NCBI GenBank assembly: GCA_965230195.1
Contig: OZ245997.1
Span: 1 to 64,000, forward strand
Direction: 5' to 3'
DNA: 64,000 nucleotides
From: Putridiphycobacter sp965230195
GTDB lineage: Bacteria; Bacteroidota; Bacteroidia; Flavobacteriales_D; Crocinitomicaceae
Each line of letters begins with the position of its first letter. The stretch's first letter is position 1. This document shows, piece by piece, positions 9,120 through 19,012 of the stretch. Both the position numbers and the translations under genes were made by a program. The notes beneath the pieces were generated by a model. That model was given only the letters and a program-made list of their open reading frames with translations. It was not told the DNA's origin and did no database searches.

Positions 9120-9505
9120 AAAGAATTCTATTGGCATTGAGTGTTGCTCTTTGCGTCGCCCTTCCTGCTTTCGCCTCAGAAGGAACCGACGCCGTCTCCC
9201 CGATAGTCTATTTGGCCGGCATATTCGTTCTGGCGTGTTTTGTCGGATACTATGTGGTGTGGTCTGTGACACCAGCCCTTCATACCCCGCTTATGTCGGT
9301 TACGAATGCGATTTCGGCTGTTGTTGTTGTAGGGGCCATAGTTGCAGCGGCGGCCGTTGGCTTGGATGGCGGGGCTGACCGGGAGGTCTGGATTGCGCGC
9401 GGACTAGGCGCCGGTGCCGTGTTGCTCGCTTCGATCAATATTTTTGGCGGCTTTCTCGTCACCCAGCGCATGCTCGCAATGTACAAGAAAAAGGACAAGT
9501 CATGA
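9116..9505 (+). CDS. pntAB: NAD(P) transhydrogenase subunit alpha part 2 (PntAB)
   Basis: This 129-residue membrane subunit forms part of transhydrogenase domain II. It starts with a signal-like hydrophobic stretch, followed by the family helix FVLACFVGYYVVWSVTPALH and the TPLMSVTNAISAVVVVGA segment that lines the proton path. Its length suits the alphaproteobacterial PntAB. It overlaps both pntAA and pntB by four bases. Confidence 0.93.
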   Translation: MKRILLALSVALCVALPAFASEGTDAVSPIVYLAGIFVLACFVGYYVVWSVTPALHTPLMSVTNAISAVVVVGAIVAAAAVGLDGGADREVWIARGLGAGAVLLASINIFGGFLVTQRMLAMYKKKDKS

Positions 9506-10956
9506 TCAGCGCTTCTGTCTCGGCGAGCCTTTATCTCCTATCTGCTGTCTTGTTCATTTTCGCGATCCGTGGATTGTCGAGCCCCTCAACCGCTCGGAAT
9601 GGCAATCGACTTGGCGTTTGCGGAATGCTCCTCGCGGTCGGCACCACCTTTGCGATCATCGCACCCAATCTCGAACCCGCCACGATTGGCCTGATCCTCA
9701 TCGCTCTTGCTCTGGGGGGCGGTATCGGCGCTCTGCTCGCCTTAAAAGCACCCATGACCGACATGCCGCAACTTGTCGGTGCCTTCAACGCACTGGGGGG
9801 CGGCGCAAGTTTGCTCATCGCTGCGGCTGCTCTGTATGCACCCGCAAGTTTCGGGATTGAGACTTTCTTCTGCACGAACCCGGACGGACCGACGGCCGAC
9901 CAGTGCTACGGAATCGCCCCAAGATCAGTGATCGAGCTCGCTCTAAGTACCTTGCTCGGGGCAGTGACGGTGACGGGCTCTTCAGTTGCCTTTTTGAAAC
10001 TCAATGGAAACATCACGGGCGCGCCGATTTTAATCCCCGGACGCCACATACTCAATATCGGTCTGATGCTGGCGATCATCACACTTACGGTTTTGTTGAT
10101 TGATAGCCGAGGCAATGAAGCCTGGATCTATTGGACATTGGTAGCCCTTGCCCTCCTCCTGGGCGTTACGATCATCATCCCGATCGGCGGCGCCGATATG
10201 CCCGTCGTGATCTCTATGCTGAACTCTTATTCCGGTTGGGCCGCAACGGCGCTCGGATTTGGGCTCAACAATTTTGCGTTGATTATTGTCGGAACACTTG
10301 TCGGCAGCTCCGGAGCTATTCTGTCCTATATCATGTGCAAGGGCATGAACCGCTCCTTCCTGTCTGTTATCCTGGGAGGTTTCGGCGCGGCCGATGGCGA
10401 CGGTGCGACGGCTGCCGAAGGTCAGAGTGATCGACCTTATAAACGGGGATCGGCTGATGATGCGGCTTTCATCATGAAAAATGCCTCCAAGGTCATCATC
10501 GTTCCAGGATATGGCATGGCAGTCGCTCAAGCCCAGCACGCCCTCAAGGAAATGACAGACAAGCTCAAAGCCGAAGGGGTTGAAGTGAAATACGCAATCC
10601 ACCCAGTCGCAGGCCGAATGCCAGGCCATATGAACGTGCTCCTCGCTGAAGCACAGGTTCCTTATGATGAAGTGTTTGAGCTTGAAGACATCAATTCAGA
10701 TTTTAAACGCTCCGAAGTTGCCTTCGTGATCGGTGCCAACGATGTGACAAACCCCGCCGCAAAGGACGATCGCTCAAGTCCTATATACGGTATGCCGGTT
10801 CTAAACGTCGAAGACGCAGGGACCGTTCTGTTTATTAAACGCTCGATGGGCTCGGGTTATGCAGGGATCCAGAATGAGCTGTTTTTTAAAGACAACACCA
10901 TGATGCTGCTGTCAGACGCTAAGAAAATGGTCGAGGATATCGTTAAAGCCATGTAG
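9502..10956 (+). CDS. pntB: NAD(P) transhydrogenase subunit beta (PntB)
   Basis: This 484-residue subunit has about nine membrane helices (residues 1-300), the proton-channel domain II, then the soluble NADP(H)-binding domain III. Domain III shows the motifs VIIVPGYGMAVAQAQHALKE, YAIHPVAGRMPGHMNVLLAE, VIGANDVTNPAA and SMGSGYAGIQNELF, the last two being diagnostic of the NADP site. The third gene of the pnt operon; an OxyR-type regulator follows 60 bases later on the same strand. Confidence 0.96.
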   Translation: MISASVSASLYLLSAVLFIFAIRGLSSPSTARNGNRLGVCGMLLAVGTTFAIIAPNLEPATIGLILIALALGGGIGALLALKAPMTDMPQLVGAFNALGGGASLLIAAAALYAPASFGIETFFCTNPDGPTADQCYGIAPRSVIELALSTLLGAVTVTGSSVAFLKLNGNITGAPILIPGRHILNIGLMLAIITLTVLLIDSRGNEAWIYWTLVALALLLGVTIIIPIGGADMPVVISMLNSYSGWAATALGFGLNNFALIIVGTLVGSSGAILSYIMCKGMNRSFLSVILGGFGAADGDGATAAEGQSDRPYKRGSADDAAFIMKNASKVIIVPGYGMAVAQAQHALKEMTDKLKAEGVEVKYAIHPVAGRMPGHMNVLLAEAQVPYDEVFELEDINSDFKRSEVAFVIGANDVTNPAAKDDRSSPIYGMPVLNVEDAGTVLFIKRSMGSGYAGIQNELFFKDNTMMLLSDAKKMVEDIVKAM

Positions 10957-11016
10957 GGCGCAGTAAGCCGCGCTTGGGGGATTGGCGCGGTTCGGTTGAG
11001 TGTCTATCTGGAGAAG

Positions 11017-11916
11017 ATGCACCTACCAACGCTCCGCCAGCTCCAATTCCTTGTCGCGATTGCGGATCAGGGCTCTTTTTCTAAAGCCGCTGAAAAGTCG
11101 AATGTCACCCAGCCCACACTCTCTGCGGCGATCAAGGAACTCGAAGCGCTTTTAGACGTTCAACTCATTGAACGAGAGGCCAGAGGCGCTTCGCTCACAC
11201 ATGCCGGTGAGGTTGCGGTCGCCAGAGCCCGCTCGGTCATCAACGAAGCGCATGATCTTGTTGATGCCGCACGAGAGGCACAACAACCATTAACAAGCGG
11301 ATTTCGACTTGGAGCGATCCCGACGCTTGCGCCTTATATCTTGCCCGCTGCTTTGCCTTTGCTGAAAGAAAGGTTCCCGCGTCTCAAACTATATCTTCGA
11401 GAAGATCTCACAGACCGCCTTTTGGAGAGTCTGAAGAACAGGACGCTGGACGCTGCCCTCATCGCGCTCCCCTGGGAGGCAAGTGGAATTGAAACCATGA
11501 TCCTTTGCGACGATGAGTTTCTCCTTGCTTCCCCGGCAGATCATTCATTGTCCTCCAAAGCATTTCTTCAACCGCGGGACCTATTGGACGAGGATGTATT
11601 GCTTTTGGAGGATGGGCATTGCCTGCGAACGCATGCACAGTCTGTATGCGGCCTGTCTTTGCAAAATCAAAGCATGGAAGTTTCAGCAACCTCCCTACAA
11701 ACCCTCGTACAGATGGTTGCAGGGGGCTTGGGCGTTTCTCTGATCCCCAAAATTGCCGCCGATGGAGGTGTGGCGGCAGGGACCAATGTCTCTCTTCGAT
11801 CTTTTAAAGAGCCTGTCGTGGGGCGCTCAATCGGGATCGCATGGCGCAAAAACAGCCCCCGAGCGGAAGAAGCTCAACTGGTCGGTTTAGCGGCCAAGGA
11901 CGCGATAGGCCTTTAA
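11017..11916 (+). CDS. oxyR: Hydrogen peroxide-sensing LysR regulator, OxyR type
   Basis: This LysR-family transcription factor has a winged HTH at residues 5-65 (LRQLQFLVAIADQGSFSKAA and QPTLSAAIKELE). The effector domain carries the OxyR redox pair in EDGHCLRTHAQSVC, about residues 200-212; in the family these two cysteines form a disulfide on oxidation and switch on antioxidant genes. The start at ATG 11017 puts the HTH right at the N-terminus; a TTG 21 bases earlier is also open. Placement after pntB links NADPH supply with peroxide defence, which is suggestive only. Confidence 0.87.
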   Translation: MHLPTLRQLQFLVAIADQGSFSKAAEKSNVTQPTLSAAIKELEALLDVQLIEREARGASLTHAGEVAVARARSVINEAHDLVDAAREAQQPLTSGFRLGAIPTLAPYILPAALPLLKERFPRLKLYLREDLTDRLLESLKNRTLDAALIALPWEASGIETMILCDDEFLLASPADHSLSSKAFLQPRDLLDEDVLLLEDGHCLRTHAQSVCGLSLQNQSMEVSATSLQTLVQMVAGGLGVSLIPKIAADGGVAAGTNVSLRSFKEPVVGRSIGIAWRKNSPRAEEAQLVGLAAKDAIGL

Positions 11917-11929
11917 GGCCACCTTTCGT

Positions 11930-13276
11930 CTAAATCGTCGATTTTGCTCTGAAGACCTCTTCATCGAGTTCGCCTTCCCACTTTGCAACAGCGGACGCAA
12001 CAGCGGCATCCCCTGTTACATTGGTTACCGTACGCATCATATCAAGAATACGGTCAAACGGGAAAATGAAAGCGATAATAAACAGGGCGGCGGATTCCGA
12101 TATGCCGACTTGGGCAAGAACAGCAGAGGCGAGCAGCAAGCTGGCGCTGGGTATCGCCGCTGTGCCGATCGAAGCGGCCGATGCAGCGATCGCCACGGTT
12201 GCATACATCACTGGCGTCATCTCTAAACCCACAACTTGGGCAGCAAACACCGCAACAATACCAAGATAAATCGCTGTGCCATCCATGTTGATTGTTGCCC
12301 CAACGGGTAACACCGAAGACGCCACTGATTTCTTAACACCCAGATTCTCAGAGACATTAGCAATCGTTACCGGTAGCGTGCCGGCGCTTGATGCGGTCGA
12401 AAAAGCAACCGATTGCGCATCGCGGATCCCTCCGAAAAAGGTCGCCATCGGCAGTCTGAGAAGCCCTTTTACAATAAGACCGCCATGGATCAGCAGCACA
12501 TGAAGGATACAGGCAAGATAAAGCGCAAGGGTCAGTTTGCCCAAGCTGATAAGGATCGCGAGCCCTTGTGTGCCCATCACCCAAGCCATCAAAAAGAATA
12601 CCCCGAACGGTGCAAGTTCCATAATGAGCACCGTGAGCTTCATCATGACTTCCGCCGCGCTGTCCATGAAACGGGCAACCGGTTGTCCTTTTTCTCCGGC
12701 GAGCAAACACGCCACGCCAAACAAAATCGAGAAGAATATGATCTGTAGGACGTTCCCTGTCGCCCCGTCCGTCATTGCGATCGCAATATTCTCAGGGATG
12801 ACCTCCAGCAGTTTTTGCGCAACAGAACTATCAGCAGCAGCCGCTGTCTGAAGGCGCGACTCAACGGCCGACGCGGAGGTGCTTGGATCCATGGGAATCT
12901 CCACCCCCACGCCCGGCTGAAGGATCGTCGCCATCAGCAAACCCAGCGAAACCGCAAAGAAGGTGGTTCCCAGATAGAGCGCGAGCGTTCTAAATCCCAG
13001 GCTTCCAAGCTTTGCCGGGTCCCCCATAGCCATCACGCCCGATATCAGTGTTGTAACAATCAAAGGCACGACCAGCATTTTGATGAGGCGCACAAATCCG
13101 TCACCAAAAGGTTTGAACCAAGTCGTTACAAAGTCGGCTGAAGCCCAGATTGTCTGACCATCGACCTCTTTGGTGCCCATCCCGTAACGCGCCGCTAAAC
13201 CAACAGCTAGGCCCAGTATAAGCCCTGCAACAACACGCTTCCAAAGAGTGATTTTAGACCAGGCATTCATATTCAA
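11930..13276 (-). CDS. Dicarboxylate/amino acid:cation symporter (DAACS family)
   Basis: This is a 448-residue secondary transporter of the GltP/DctA group. Landmarks are the N-terminal WKRVVAGLILGLAVGL helix, FVRLIKMLVVPLIVTTLISG, the serine-rich re-entrant loop AFSTASSAGTLPVT (HP1), the TM7 motif NMDGTAIYLG, which binds cation and substrate, and the HP2 region ASIGTAAIPSASLLL. The C-terminal helix holds DRILDMMRTVTNVTGDA, with the conserved Asp and Arg for the acidic substrate. Glutamate, aspartate or C4-dicarboxylates are likely substrates; the sequence alone does not decide between them. It converges on oxyR. Confidence 0.88.
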   Translation of the reverse strand: MNMNAWSKITLWKRVVAGLILGLAVGLAARYGMGTKEVDGQTIWASADFVTTWFKPFGDGFVRLIKMLVVPLIVTTLISGVMAMGDPAKLGSLGFRTLALYLGTTFFAVSLGLLMATILQPGVGVEIPMDPSTSASAVESRLQTAAAADSSVAQKLLEVIPENIAIAMTDGATGNVLQIIFFSILFGVACLLAGEKGQPVARFMDSAAEVMMKLTVLIMELAPFGVFFLMAWVMGTQGLAILISLGKLTLALYLACILHVLLIHGGLIVKGLLRLPMATFFGGIRDAQSVAFSTASSAGTLPVTIANVSENLGVKKSVASSVLPVGATINMDGTAIYLGIVAVFAAQVVGLEMTPVMYATVAIAASAASIGTAAIPSASLLLASAVLAQVGISESAALFIIAFIFPFDRILDMMRTVTNVTGDAAVASAVAKWEGELDEEVFRAKSTI

Positions 13277-13509
13277 TCTCTCAAAAAATACTTTCTGGGT
13301 CGGACGTTAGCGGTTTCAGGGCTCAGGTCGAGAATAAATTTGTCGAATCCGGACACAAGTTTGGCTTTTGCCTGTCAAACGCATATCTGAGCGGAGGCCA
13401 ACCCCTCAAAAAGAAGCTTTCCCGTGAGACGAATTCAGGTTCAATTCAAAGCTACCCATTGCAGCACACTCAAGATTGGGTATTGTCCGCCGCTCGCGAG
13501 GAATCGTGA

Positions 13510-13586
13510 GGGCCTGTAGCTCAGCTGGTTAGAGCGGACCGCTCATAACGGTCTGGTCGCGGGTTCAAGTCCTGCCGGGCCCACCA
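13510..13586 (+). tRNA. tRNA with CAT anticodon, probably tRNA-Ile2
   Basis: This is a complete 77-nt cloverleaf with encoded CCA. The acceptor GGGCCTG pairs with CGGGCCC, the D-arm is AGCTCAGCTGGTTAGAGC, the anticodon stem ACCG/CGGT encloses loop CTCATAA, and the T-arm is GCGGG-TTCAAGT-CCTGC. Anticodon CAT fits Met or lysidine-modified Ile (AUA). The body resembles bacterial isoleucine tRNAs (GGGCCTGTAGCTCAG start), so I favour tRNA-Ile2. Confidence 0.9.
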
Positions 13587-13754
13587 CTTCCTTGCTTGGC
13601 GTGATCAATCGCTCAAAAACCCCAAGGCTTGGGCGCTTGGATTGGCAGGAATCTAATCTATATTCTCATAGAGAATTGGCGGACCTCATCTGATCAGGCT
13701 GTCCTGATAAGGGGCCCATACGCGCCATTCGATGTTTCACCGAAAGCCTATCAA

Positions 13755-15320
13755 TCATTCCCACTCAATCGTTCCCGGTGGTTTGGAAGTGATATCATAG
13801 GTCACCCGATTGATGCCTTTGGTTTCATTGATGATACGGGTTGCGGTTTCACTCAAAAATTCATGGGTAAACGGATAATAGTCAGCGGTCATGCCATCTA
13901 CGGACGTCACAGCCCTTAAGGCACAGGCATAATCATAGGTCCGGCCATCGCCCATAACACCAACCGTCCGCACGGGAAGGATTGCGACATAGGCCTGCCA
14001 AATTTCATCATAAAGCCCATGCTTGCGGATTTGCTCAATAAAGACAGCGTCCGCCTCACGAAGGATATCTAGTTTCTCGCGCGTGATCTCCCCTGGGCAT
14101 CGGATCGCCAAACCGGGGCCAGGAAAAGGATGCCGACCGATAAAACTGTCGGGCAAACCGAGTTCTCGCCCCAGCGCGCGGACCTCATCCTTGAAGAGCT
14201 CTCGTAAGGGTTCAACCAGTTTAAGCCCCATTTTTTCCGGCAGCCCGCCAACATTGTGGTGAGATTTGATCGTCACCGATGGGCCTCCAGAAAAGCTCAC
14301 CGATTCAATTACATCCGGATAGAGCGTTCCCTGGGCCAGAAACTCTGCTCCTTCGATCGTATCGGCGTGTTTCTGAAAGACGTCGATAAACAGCCGGCCA
14401 ATAATTTTGCGCTTGGTTTCCGGATCGGATTGTCCGTCAAGTTCGCCCAGAAACAATTCACTCTCATCAGCATGAATAAGCTTGATGTTGTAATTGTCCC
14501 GAAACATGGCGACGACGTCAGCCGCTTCATTCTTGCGTAACAGACCATGATCAACAAAGACGCAAGTCAGTTGATCACCAATGGCATGATGCAGGAGTAT
14601 TGCAGTTACAGAACTATCGACACCGCCTGACAGACCGCAAATCACCTGCTTGTCGCCAACCTGCTCTTTTATCCGAGCAATCGCCTCTTCGCGATAAATA
14701 CCCATCGTCCAGTCGCGCTTAAACCCGGCAAGCTTGACAAAATTCTCGTAGAGTTTGGCGCCTTTGGGCGTGTGATGCACTTCGGGATGAAACTGTACAG
14801 CAAAGAAACGCCGCGCTTCGTCTGCAGCAATAGCGAAAGGGGCGCCGGGGGAAGTCCCATAGGTTTCGAAACCGGGTGCCATCTCAGCCACATGATCGCC
14901 ATGGGACATCCAAACCTGTTCTTCACCGTCGGAAAACCAACCCTCAAGCAGAGGCAAACGGGTCGGCCCCGGTTTAACATAAGCGCGCCCGAACTCAGCG
15001 GTTGCATGCTCTCCAGCTTCGACGCGGCCCCCTAAATCCTGCATCATGACTTGCTGACCATAACAGATCCCCAAAATAGGAACGCCAAGATCATAAACCG
15101 CTTTAGGAGGGCGAGGAGACCCTTGCCGAACCACAGAATCGGGCCCGCCGGAGAAGATGATCGCTTTGGGATTCAGCGCCTTTAAAGAGCCATCTGATAC
15201 GCTCTGATAGGGCTGAATCTCACAATACACCCCCAACTCTCTGAGCCGCCGGGCGATGAGCTGGGTCACCTGGCTACCAAAGTCGATGATGAGGGCGATT
15301 TCATGATTCTGAGTCGTCAT
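13755..15320 (-). CDS. guaA: GMP synthase (glutamine-hydrolysing) GuaA
   Basis: This 521-residue enzyme converts XMP to GMP. The class I glutamine amidotransferase domain comes first: LGICYGQQ holds the nucleophile Cys, and FHPEVHHT the His/Glu of the triad. The PP-loop ATP pyrophosphatase motif GLSGGVDSSV follows, and then the dimerisation domain ending KPPGTIEWE, the conserved GuaA C-terminus. The start is placed at MTTQNHEIALIIDFGSQVTQ, the standard N-terminus; the frame extends 31 codons further upstream. Confidence 0.96.
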   Translation of the reverse strand: MTTQNHEIALIIDFGSQVTQLIARRLRELGVYCEIQPYQSVSDGSLKALNPKAIIFSGGPDSVVRQGSPRPPKAVYDLGVPILGICYGQQVMMQDLGGRVEAGEHATAEFGRAYVKPGPTRLPLLEGWFSDGEEQVWMSHGDHVAEMAPGFETYGTSPGAPFAIAADEARRFFAVQFHPEVHHTPKGAKLYENFVKLAGFKRDWTMGIYREEAIARIKEQVGDKQVICGLSGGVDSSVTAILLHHAIGDQLTCVFVDHGLLRKNEAADVVAMFRDNYNIKLIHADESELFLGELDGQSDPETKRKIIGRLFIDVFQKHADTIEGAEFLAQGTLYPDVIESVSFSGGPSVTIKSHHNVGGLPEKMGLKLVEPLRELFKDEVRALGRELGLPDSFIGRHPFPGPGLAIRCPGEITREKLDILREADAVFIEQIRKHGLYDEIWQAYVAILPVRTVGVMGDGRTYDYACALRAVTSVDGMTADYYPFTHEFLSETATRIINETKGINRVTYDITSKPPGTIEWE

Positions 15321-15418
15321 AGCGCGGTTTAGCGAACCAGCCCGCCCTTCGTCTAGCCTCAAATGCCGTCGTCCATTTTTGGCTCTAAGCGCGCTCAGTG
15401 GCTCGACGCGCAAGGGGC

Positions 15419-16723
15419 TTATCTCCGTCGCAGTACCGCAAAGAAAAACCCATCTGTTCCGGCCCGGCGTGGGGTCAAGCGAACCGAACCATCTGGATTG
15501 TTATACTTTCGCACGGTCGCCGCGCCCTCTTCCGTAAGCTGATGACTGGCAATTGCAGCCTTGGCCGCATCCTCTTGGGTAAAATCACTTCGCGCGGATA
15601 AAAAGCCTGACACGCGGTCTTCGTCTTCCTCCATCAAGAATGAACAAGTCGCATAGACCAGCCGCCCACCTGGCTTCACATAGTCCGCCGCAGATAGCAG
15701 GATGGTGGTTTGCTCTTCGATCCGTTTTGCTAGCGCCGTCTCCTTGACGCGCCATTTTGAATCTGGGCGCCGCCGCCAGGTCCCCGTTCCTGTACAAGGA
15801 GCATCGACGAAGACACAATCCATCGCCCCTTTCAGGGCCTCCAGAGCGTCTGGCTCGCGCGGATGGACCAGTTGCACATTGTGCGCGCCAGAGCGTTTCA
15901 GGCGTGGAATCAAGGCAGACAACCGCCGTCCATCAATGTCATAAGCGAAGACCTGGCCCTTGCCTTCCATCATCGCAGCGATAGCGAGCGTTTTGCCGCC
16001 TCCCCCGGCGCAATAGTCCAAAACGCTCTCACCGGGCTGCGCATTGGCGGCCGCAGCGGCGATTTGTGAGCCTGCATCCTGCACCTCAACCCAACCTTTT
16101 GAATAAGCCGGGATGGATTGCAACGACGCTTCGCGCTCAGAAGGATCGGGGGCCGGAATGTGAAACGCGTTTTTTAACAGGGGTGACGGATCAGCCTTTG
16201 CTGCCCTAAGCGCTTTACCCGCCTTTTCCGCCTCTGCCTTCAATGTGTTGATCCGGAGATCAACCGCCGCCCGCACAGCCATCGCTTGAGCTTCGATCAC
16301 AGCCTCTTCGCCAAACACCCGTTCAAGGCTCGATGCCATCCACTCAGGATAATCCCCCTGCACATGGGCCGGGGCCGATGGATCAGGCGCCATCACCAGA
16401 CGTTCACGTTCATCCAGGTTGAGTTTGTCTGGCGCATGCTCAGTATCCATCGCATCATCGATTCGTCTGATGTCCCACTTCCAGGCATGCGCGAGAGCGC
16501 CCAGGATGAGCGCTCTTGGTGTTTGTGCTCCCATAGCATGGGCGATGGAGTTCTTCTTTCGCAGCGCGTCCAAAACAAGACCAGACACCCAAGCCCTGTC
16601 CTTGGCCCCCGCATAACGCGCCCGTTTGCCCCAATCCCGCGCAGCCGATTTGACCGGCTGGTGACGGCTTAGCACATCGGACAACACCTCTATCGCTGCG
16701 GAGATACGTCCACCTTCACGCAT
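15419..16723 (-). CDS. RsmB/NOP-family RNA cytosine-C5 methyltransferase
   Basis: This SAM-dependent methyltransferase of the RsmB/Nop2/Sun family has about 434 residues. The N-terminal third is a helical NusB-like region (AIEVLSDVLSRHQPVKSAAR). The catalytic domain has the SAM motif VLDYCAGGGGKTLAIAAMM, motif IV DAPCTGTGTWRRRPDSKW with one catalytic Cys, and ATCSFLMEEDED with the second. The likely target is rRNA, as for RsmB, but the exact site is unknown. The ATG four codons upstream is an alternative start. It lies directly upstream of guaA on the same strand. Confidence 0.87.
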   Translation of the reverse strand: MREGGRISAAIEVLSDVLSRHQPVKSAARDWGKRARYAGAKDRAWVSGLVLDALRKKNSIAHAMGAQTPRALILGALAHAWKWDIRRIDDAMDTEHAPDKLNLDERERLVMAPDPSAPAHVQGDYPEWMASSLERVFGEEAVIEAQAMAVRAAVDLRINTLKAEAEKAGKALRAAKADPSPLLKNAFHIPAPDPSEREASLQSIPAYSKGWVEVQDAGSQIAAAAANAQPGESVLDYCAGGGGKTLAIAAMMEGKGQVFAYDIDGRRLSALIPRLKRSGAHNVQLVHPREPDALEALKGAMDCVFVDAPCTGTGTWRRRPDSKWRVKETALAKRIEEQTTILLSAADYVKPGGRLVYATCSFLMEEDEDRVSGFLSARSDFTQEDAAKAAIASHQLTEEGAATVRKYNNPDGSVRLTPRRAGTDGFFFAVLRRR

Positions 16724-16793
16724 GGAAAACACTTGTCAGGGAGAAAATCATCCGGCTCCCTTAGGGGTGAACGGAGGAATTGGAAACAGCATT

Positions 16794-17393
16794 ATGAAAA
16801 TAGATCTGCCGGAAGAACAAAAACAAGCCCGGCCCAGCGACTGGCGTCAGCTTGGCGATATAACCGCAGAAGCCTTTATCAATGATCCCGTCAATCGCTG
16901 GGTCTTTGGTACTGAAAGAGGGATAAAATCCGCCTATCGAACCTTGGCCCGAGCGATCTATCTTCGCCAGGGGCGATGTTTTTTGCATGAGGATGCGGGC
17001 GCAACGATGTGGCTGGAGCCAGGGGTTCAATCGAGTTTCTCAAGCCTGGCCATGTTACGCTTCGCATTGGGCATGCGCCTTTACGGCGCCAAAGGCGCGC
17101 TCAAACGAGCCACAGACCTCGGAGAAAAAATGGACCAGCATCATCCCAAAGATCCTCACATGTACCTCTTTACAATCGGCACACGCGCGAGCGGACGTGG
17201 CAAGGGTGTTGGTAAGGCCCTGCTTGCCCCGGTGCTGGCGGCCTGTGATCGCGATAAGATGGCGGTCTATTTGGAGAACTCAAATCCTGACAATCATGGC
17301 TTTTATCGTGCCCATGGCTTTGAAACGATGACCAAATTTGAGTTGTGCGAGGGTGGCCCCGTCATGGAGCCGATGTGGCGCGAACCCCGCTGA
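16794..17393 (+). CDS. GNAT-family N-acetyltransferase
   Basis: This 199-residue protein has the GNAT acetyl-CoA loop in the segment LFTIGTRASGRGKGVGKALL (about residues 122-141; R/Q-x-x-G-x-G/A form) and the later LENSNPDNHGFYRAHGFE motif typical of the C-terminal half. The start at MKIDLPEEQKQ is preceded by GGAGGAAT at a good distance. Substrate unknown. The frame upstream overlaps the rsmB start and is unlikely to be translated. Confidence 0.75.
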   Translation: MKIDLPEEQKQARPSDWRQLGDITAEAFINDPVNRWVFGTERGIKSAYRTLARAIYLRQGRCFLHEDAGATMWLEPGVQSSFSSLAMLRFALGMRLYGAKGALKRATDLGEKMDQHHPKDPHMYLFTIGTRASGRGKGVGKALLAPVLAACDRDKMAVYLENSNPDNHGFYRAHGFETMTKFELCEGGPVMEPMWREPR

Positions 17394-17397
17394 GATA

Positions 17398-18012
17398 TCA
17401 GCCGCCGGTGCGCTCAAGCGCCTTCTTAAACGCCGGTCGCTCAATGTTTCGGGCGAGATACTCGGCATACTTAGGATAAGGCCCGATTTCGCCTAACCGG
17501 TCCGCCATTTGGGCGATATAAGTCATGCCAATGTCCGGGGCTTGGAACTGCTCACCCATAATGAAAGGACGATCTTTAAGCCGGTCCTCTATATAGCCCA
17601 GCTGAAGCGCGACTTCCCCGGTCGAAAACATCTCTAAGATTTCAGGCTTAGGATCGGTTCGCGTCAATAGGAGCTTGAGCAGGAGCGGTGCGAATGCCGA
17701 AGCCTCCGAATAAAGCAACCATTGTGTCCACTCCGCATAGGCTTGGGTGGCACCTGGCGGTGGTCCGAATTTATTTTCTGTGTCGTATTTTTGTAGCAGA
17801 TACAATGCAATCGCGCCCGATTCTGCCAAGGTGAACCCATCCACTTCGATCACCGGTGACTTGCCCAAGGGATGCACGTTTTTAAGCTCTGGCGGGGCGC
17901 GGTTCATTTCATTGCGGATGTAGATCTCAAGCTTATAGTCGAGGCCAAGCTCTTCGAGCAGCCAGACGGTAAATACTGAGCGGCCGACCCGCAAATGGTG
18001 AACTTTGATCAT
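17398..18012 (-). CDS. Glutathione S-transferase family protein
   Basis: This 204-residue protein has a thioredoxin-like N-domain beginning IKVHHLRVGRSVFTVWLLEE, followed by HPLGKSPVIEVDGFTLAESG, the classic cis-Pro and ESxAI glutathione-binding region. The helical C-domain carries the FIMGEQFQAPDIGMTYIAQM N-capping region. The catalytic residue is probably a Ser/Arg in the first loop. Substrate unknown. It converges on the GNAT gene, with only four bases between the stops. Confidence 0.85.
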   Translation of the reverse strand: MIKVHHLRVGRSVFTVWLLEELGLDYKLEIYIRNEMNRAPPELKNVHPLGKSPVIEVDGFTLAESGAIALYLLQKYDTENKFGPPPGATQAYAEWTQWLLYSEASAFAPLLLKLLLTRTDPKPEILEMFSTGEVALQLGYIEDRLKDRPFIMGEQFQAPDIGMTYIAQMADRLGEIGPYPKYAEYLARNIERPAFKKALERTGG

Positions 18013-18144
18013 ATTGGCATTTCCCTCATCGTCTTATTGGATTTCACCGAGACCCTAAAAGGCATGACACAAACTGCCAATCTATTCTTAAGCCGAAAAC
18101 CGGCCGAGCAAGGAAGCTTGGCCGGTACTCTTCCAAAGACCTCT

Positions 18145-19012
18145 TTATCCTCTCGGGATCGAATAGTTCGGCGCTTCTCTTGTCATCGTCACATCATGCA
18201 CATGAGACTCGCGAAGCCCCGCGCCAGTGATCTGCAAGAATTCAGCCTTTTCATGCAGTTCCGCAATCGTCTTTGCACCAACATATCCCATAGCGGCCCT
18301 TAACCCGCCCGCCATCTGATGGATGATGGGCGCGAGCGGACCTTTGAACGGCACCTGCCCTTCAATCCCTTCAGGCACGAGCTTCTCAGCAGCGACATCT
18401 TTCTGAAAATAGCGATCGGAAGATCCGCGCCCCATCGCACCAAGCGAACCCATCCCGCGATAGGATTTGTAGCTTCGCCCTTGATAAAGGAAGACCTCTC
18501 CTGGGGCTTCTTCTGTGCCTGCAAAAGCCGAACCCATCATGGCCGTAGAAGCGCCGGCTGCCAGAGCTTTTGCAAAATCGCCTGAGAATTTAATCCCGCC
18601 ATCGGCAATGATTGGCGTATCAGAAGCTTTCGCCGCATTGGCGCAATCTTCAATCGCTGTGAGCTGTGGCACGCCCACACCGGCGACGATGCGGGTTGTA
18701 CAAATCGATCCCGGACCAATGCCGACCTTCACCGCATCCGCCCCGGCATCGATCAGAGCCCGCGTCGCTTCACCGGTTGCGACATTGCCCGCAATGATCT
18801 GGACAGCGTTTGAGAGCTTCTTCGCGCGGGCGACCGTATCAAGGACAGACTTTGAATGCCCATGGGCGGTATCGATCACCACCACATCCACGCCCGCATC
18901 GATCAATGCTTCGGTTCGCTCAATGCCTGCATCGCCGACCGTAGAGGCGGCCGCAACGCGCAGACGTCCCTGCTCATCCTTAGCAGCATTGGGGTTCACT
19001 GCCGCCTTATAC
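18145..19012 (-). pseudogene. guaB: IMP dehydrogenase GuaB, C-terminal part cut at a junction
   Basis: IMP dehydrogenase oxidises IMP to XMP, the step before GuaA. The visible part covers the catalytic barrel from about the middle: KDEQGRLRVAAA, then DTAHGHS, the catalytic loop GPGSICTTRIVAGVGVPQ with the active Cys, IADGGIKFSGD and the flap YRGMGSLGAM. About 200 N-terminal residues (barrel start and the CBS pair) are absent: upstream of about 19,012 the frame continues for some 25 codons of unrelated sequence. Because this coincides with a change in composition and gene type, I read it as an assembly junction rather than a real truncation. Confidence 0.9.

Noticed and set aside
10030..10629. 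199-codon open frame antisense to pntB
   Set aside because: It lies wholly opposite the well-conserved pntB; the composition is that of an antisense shadow.
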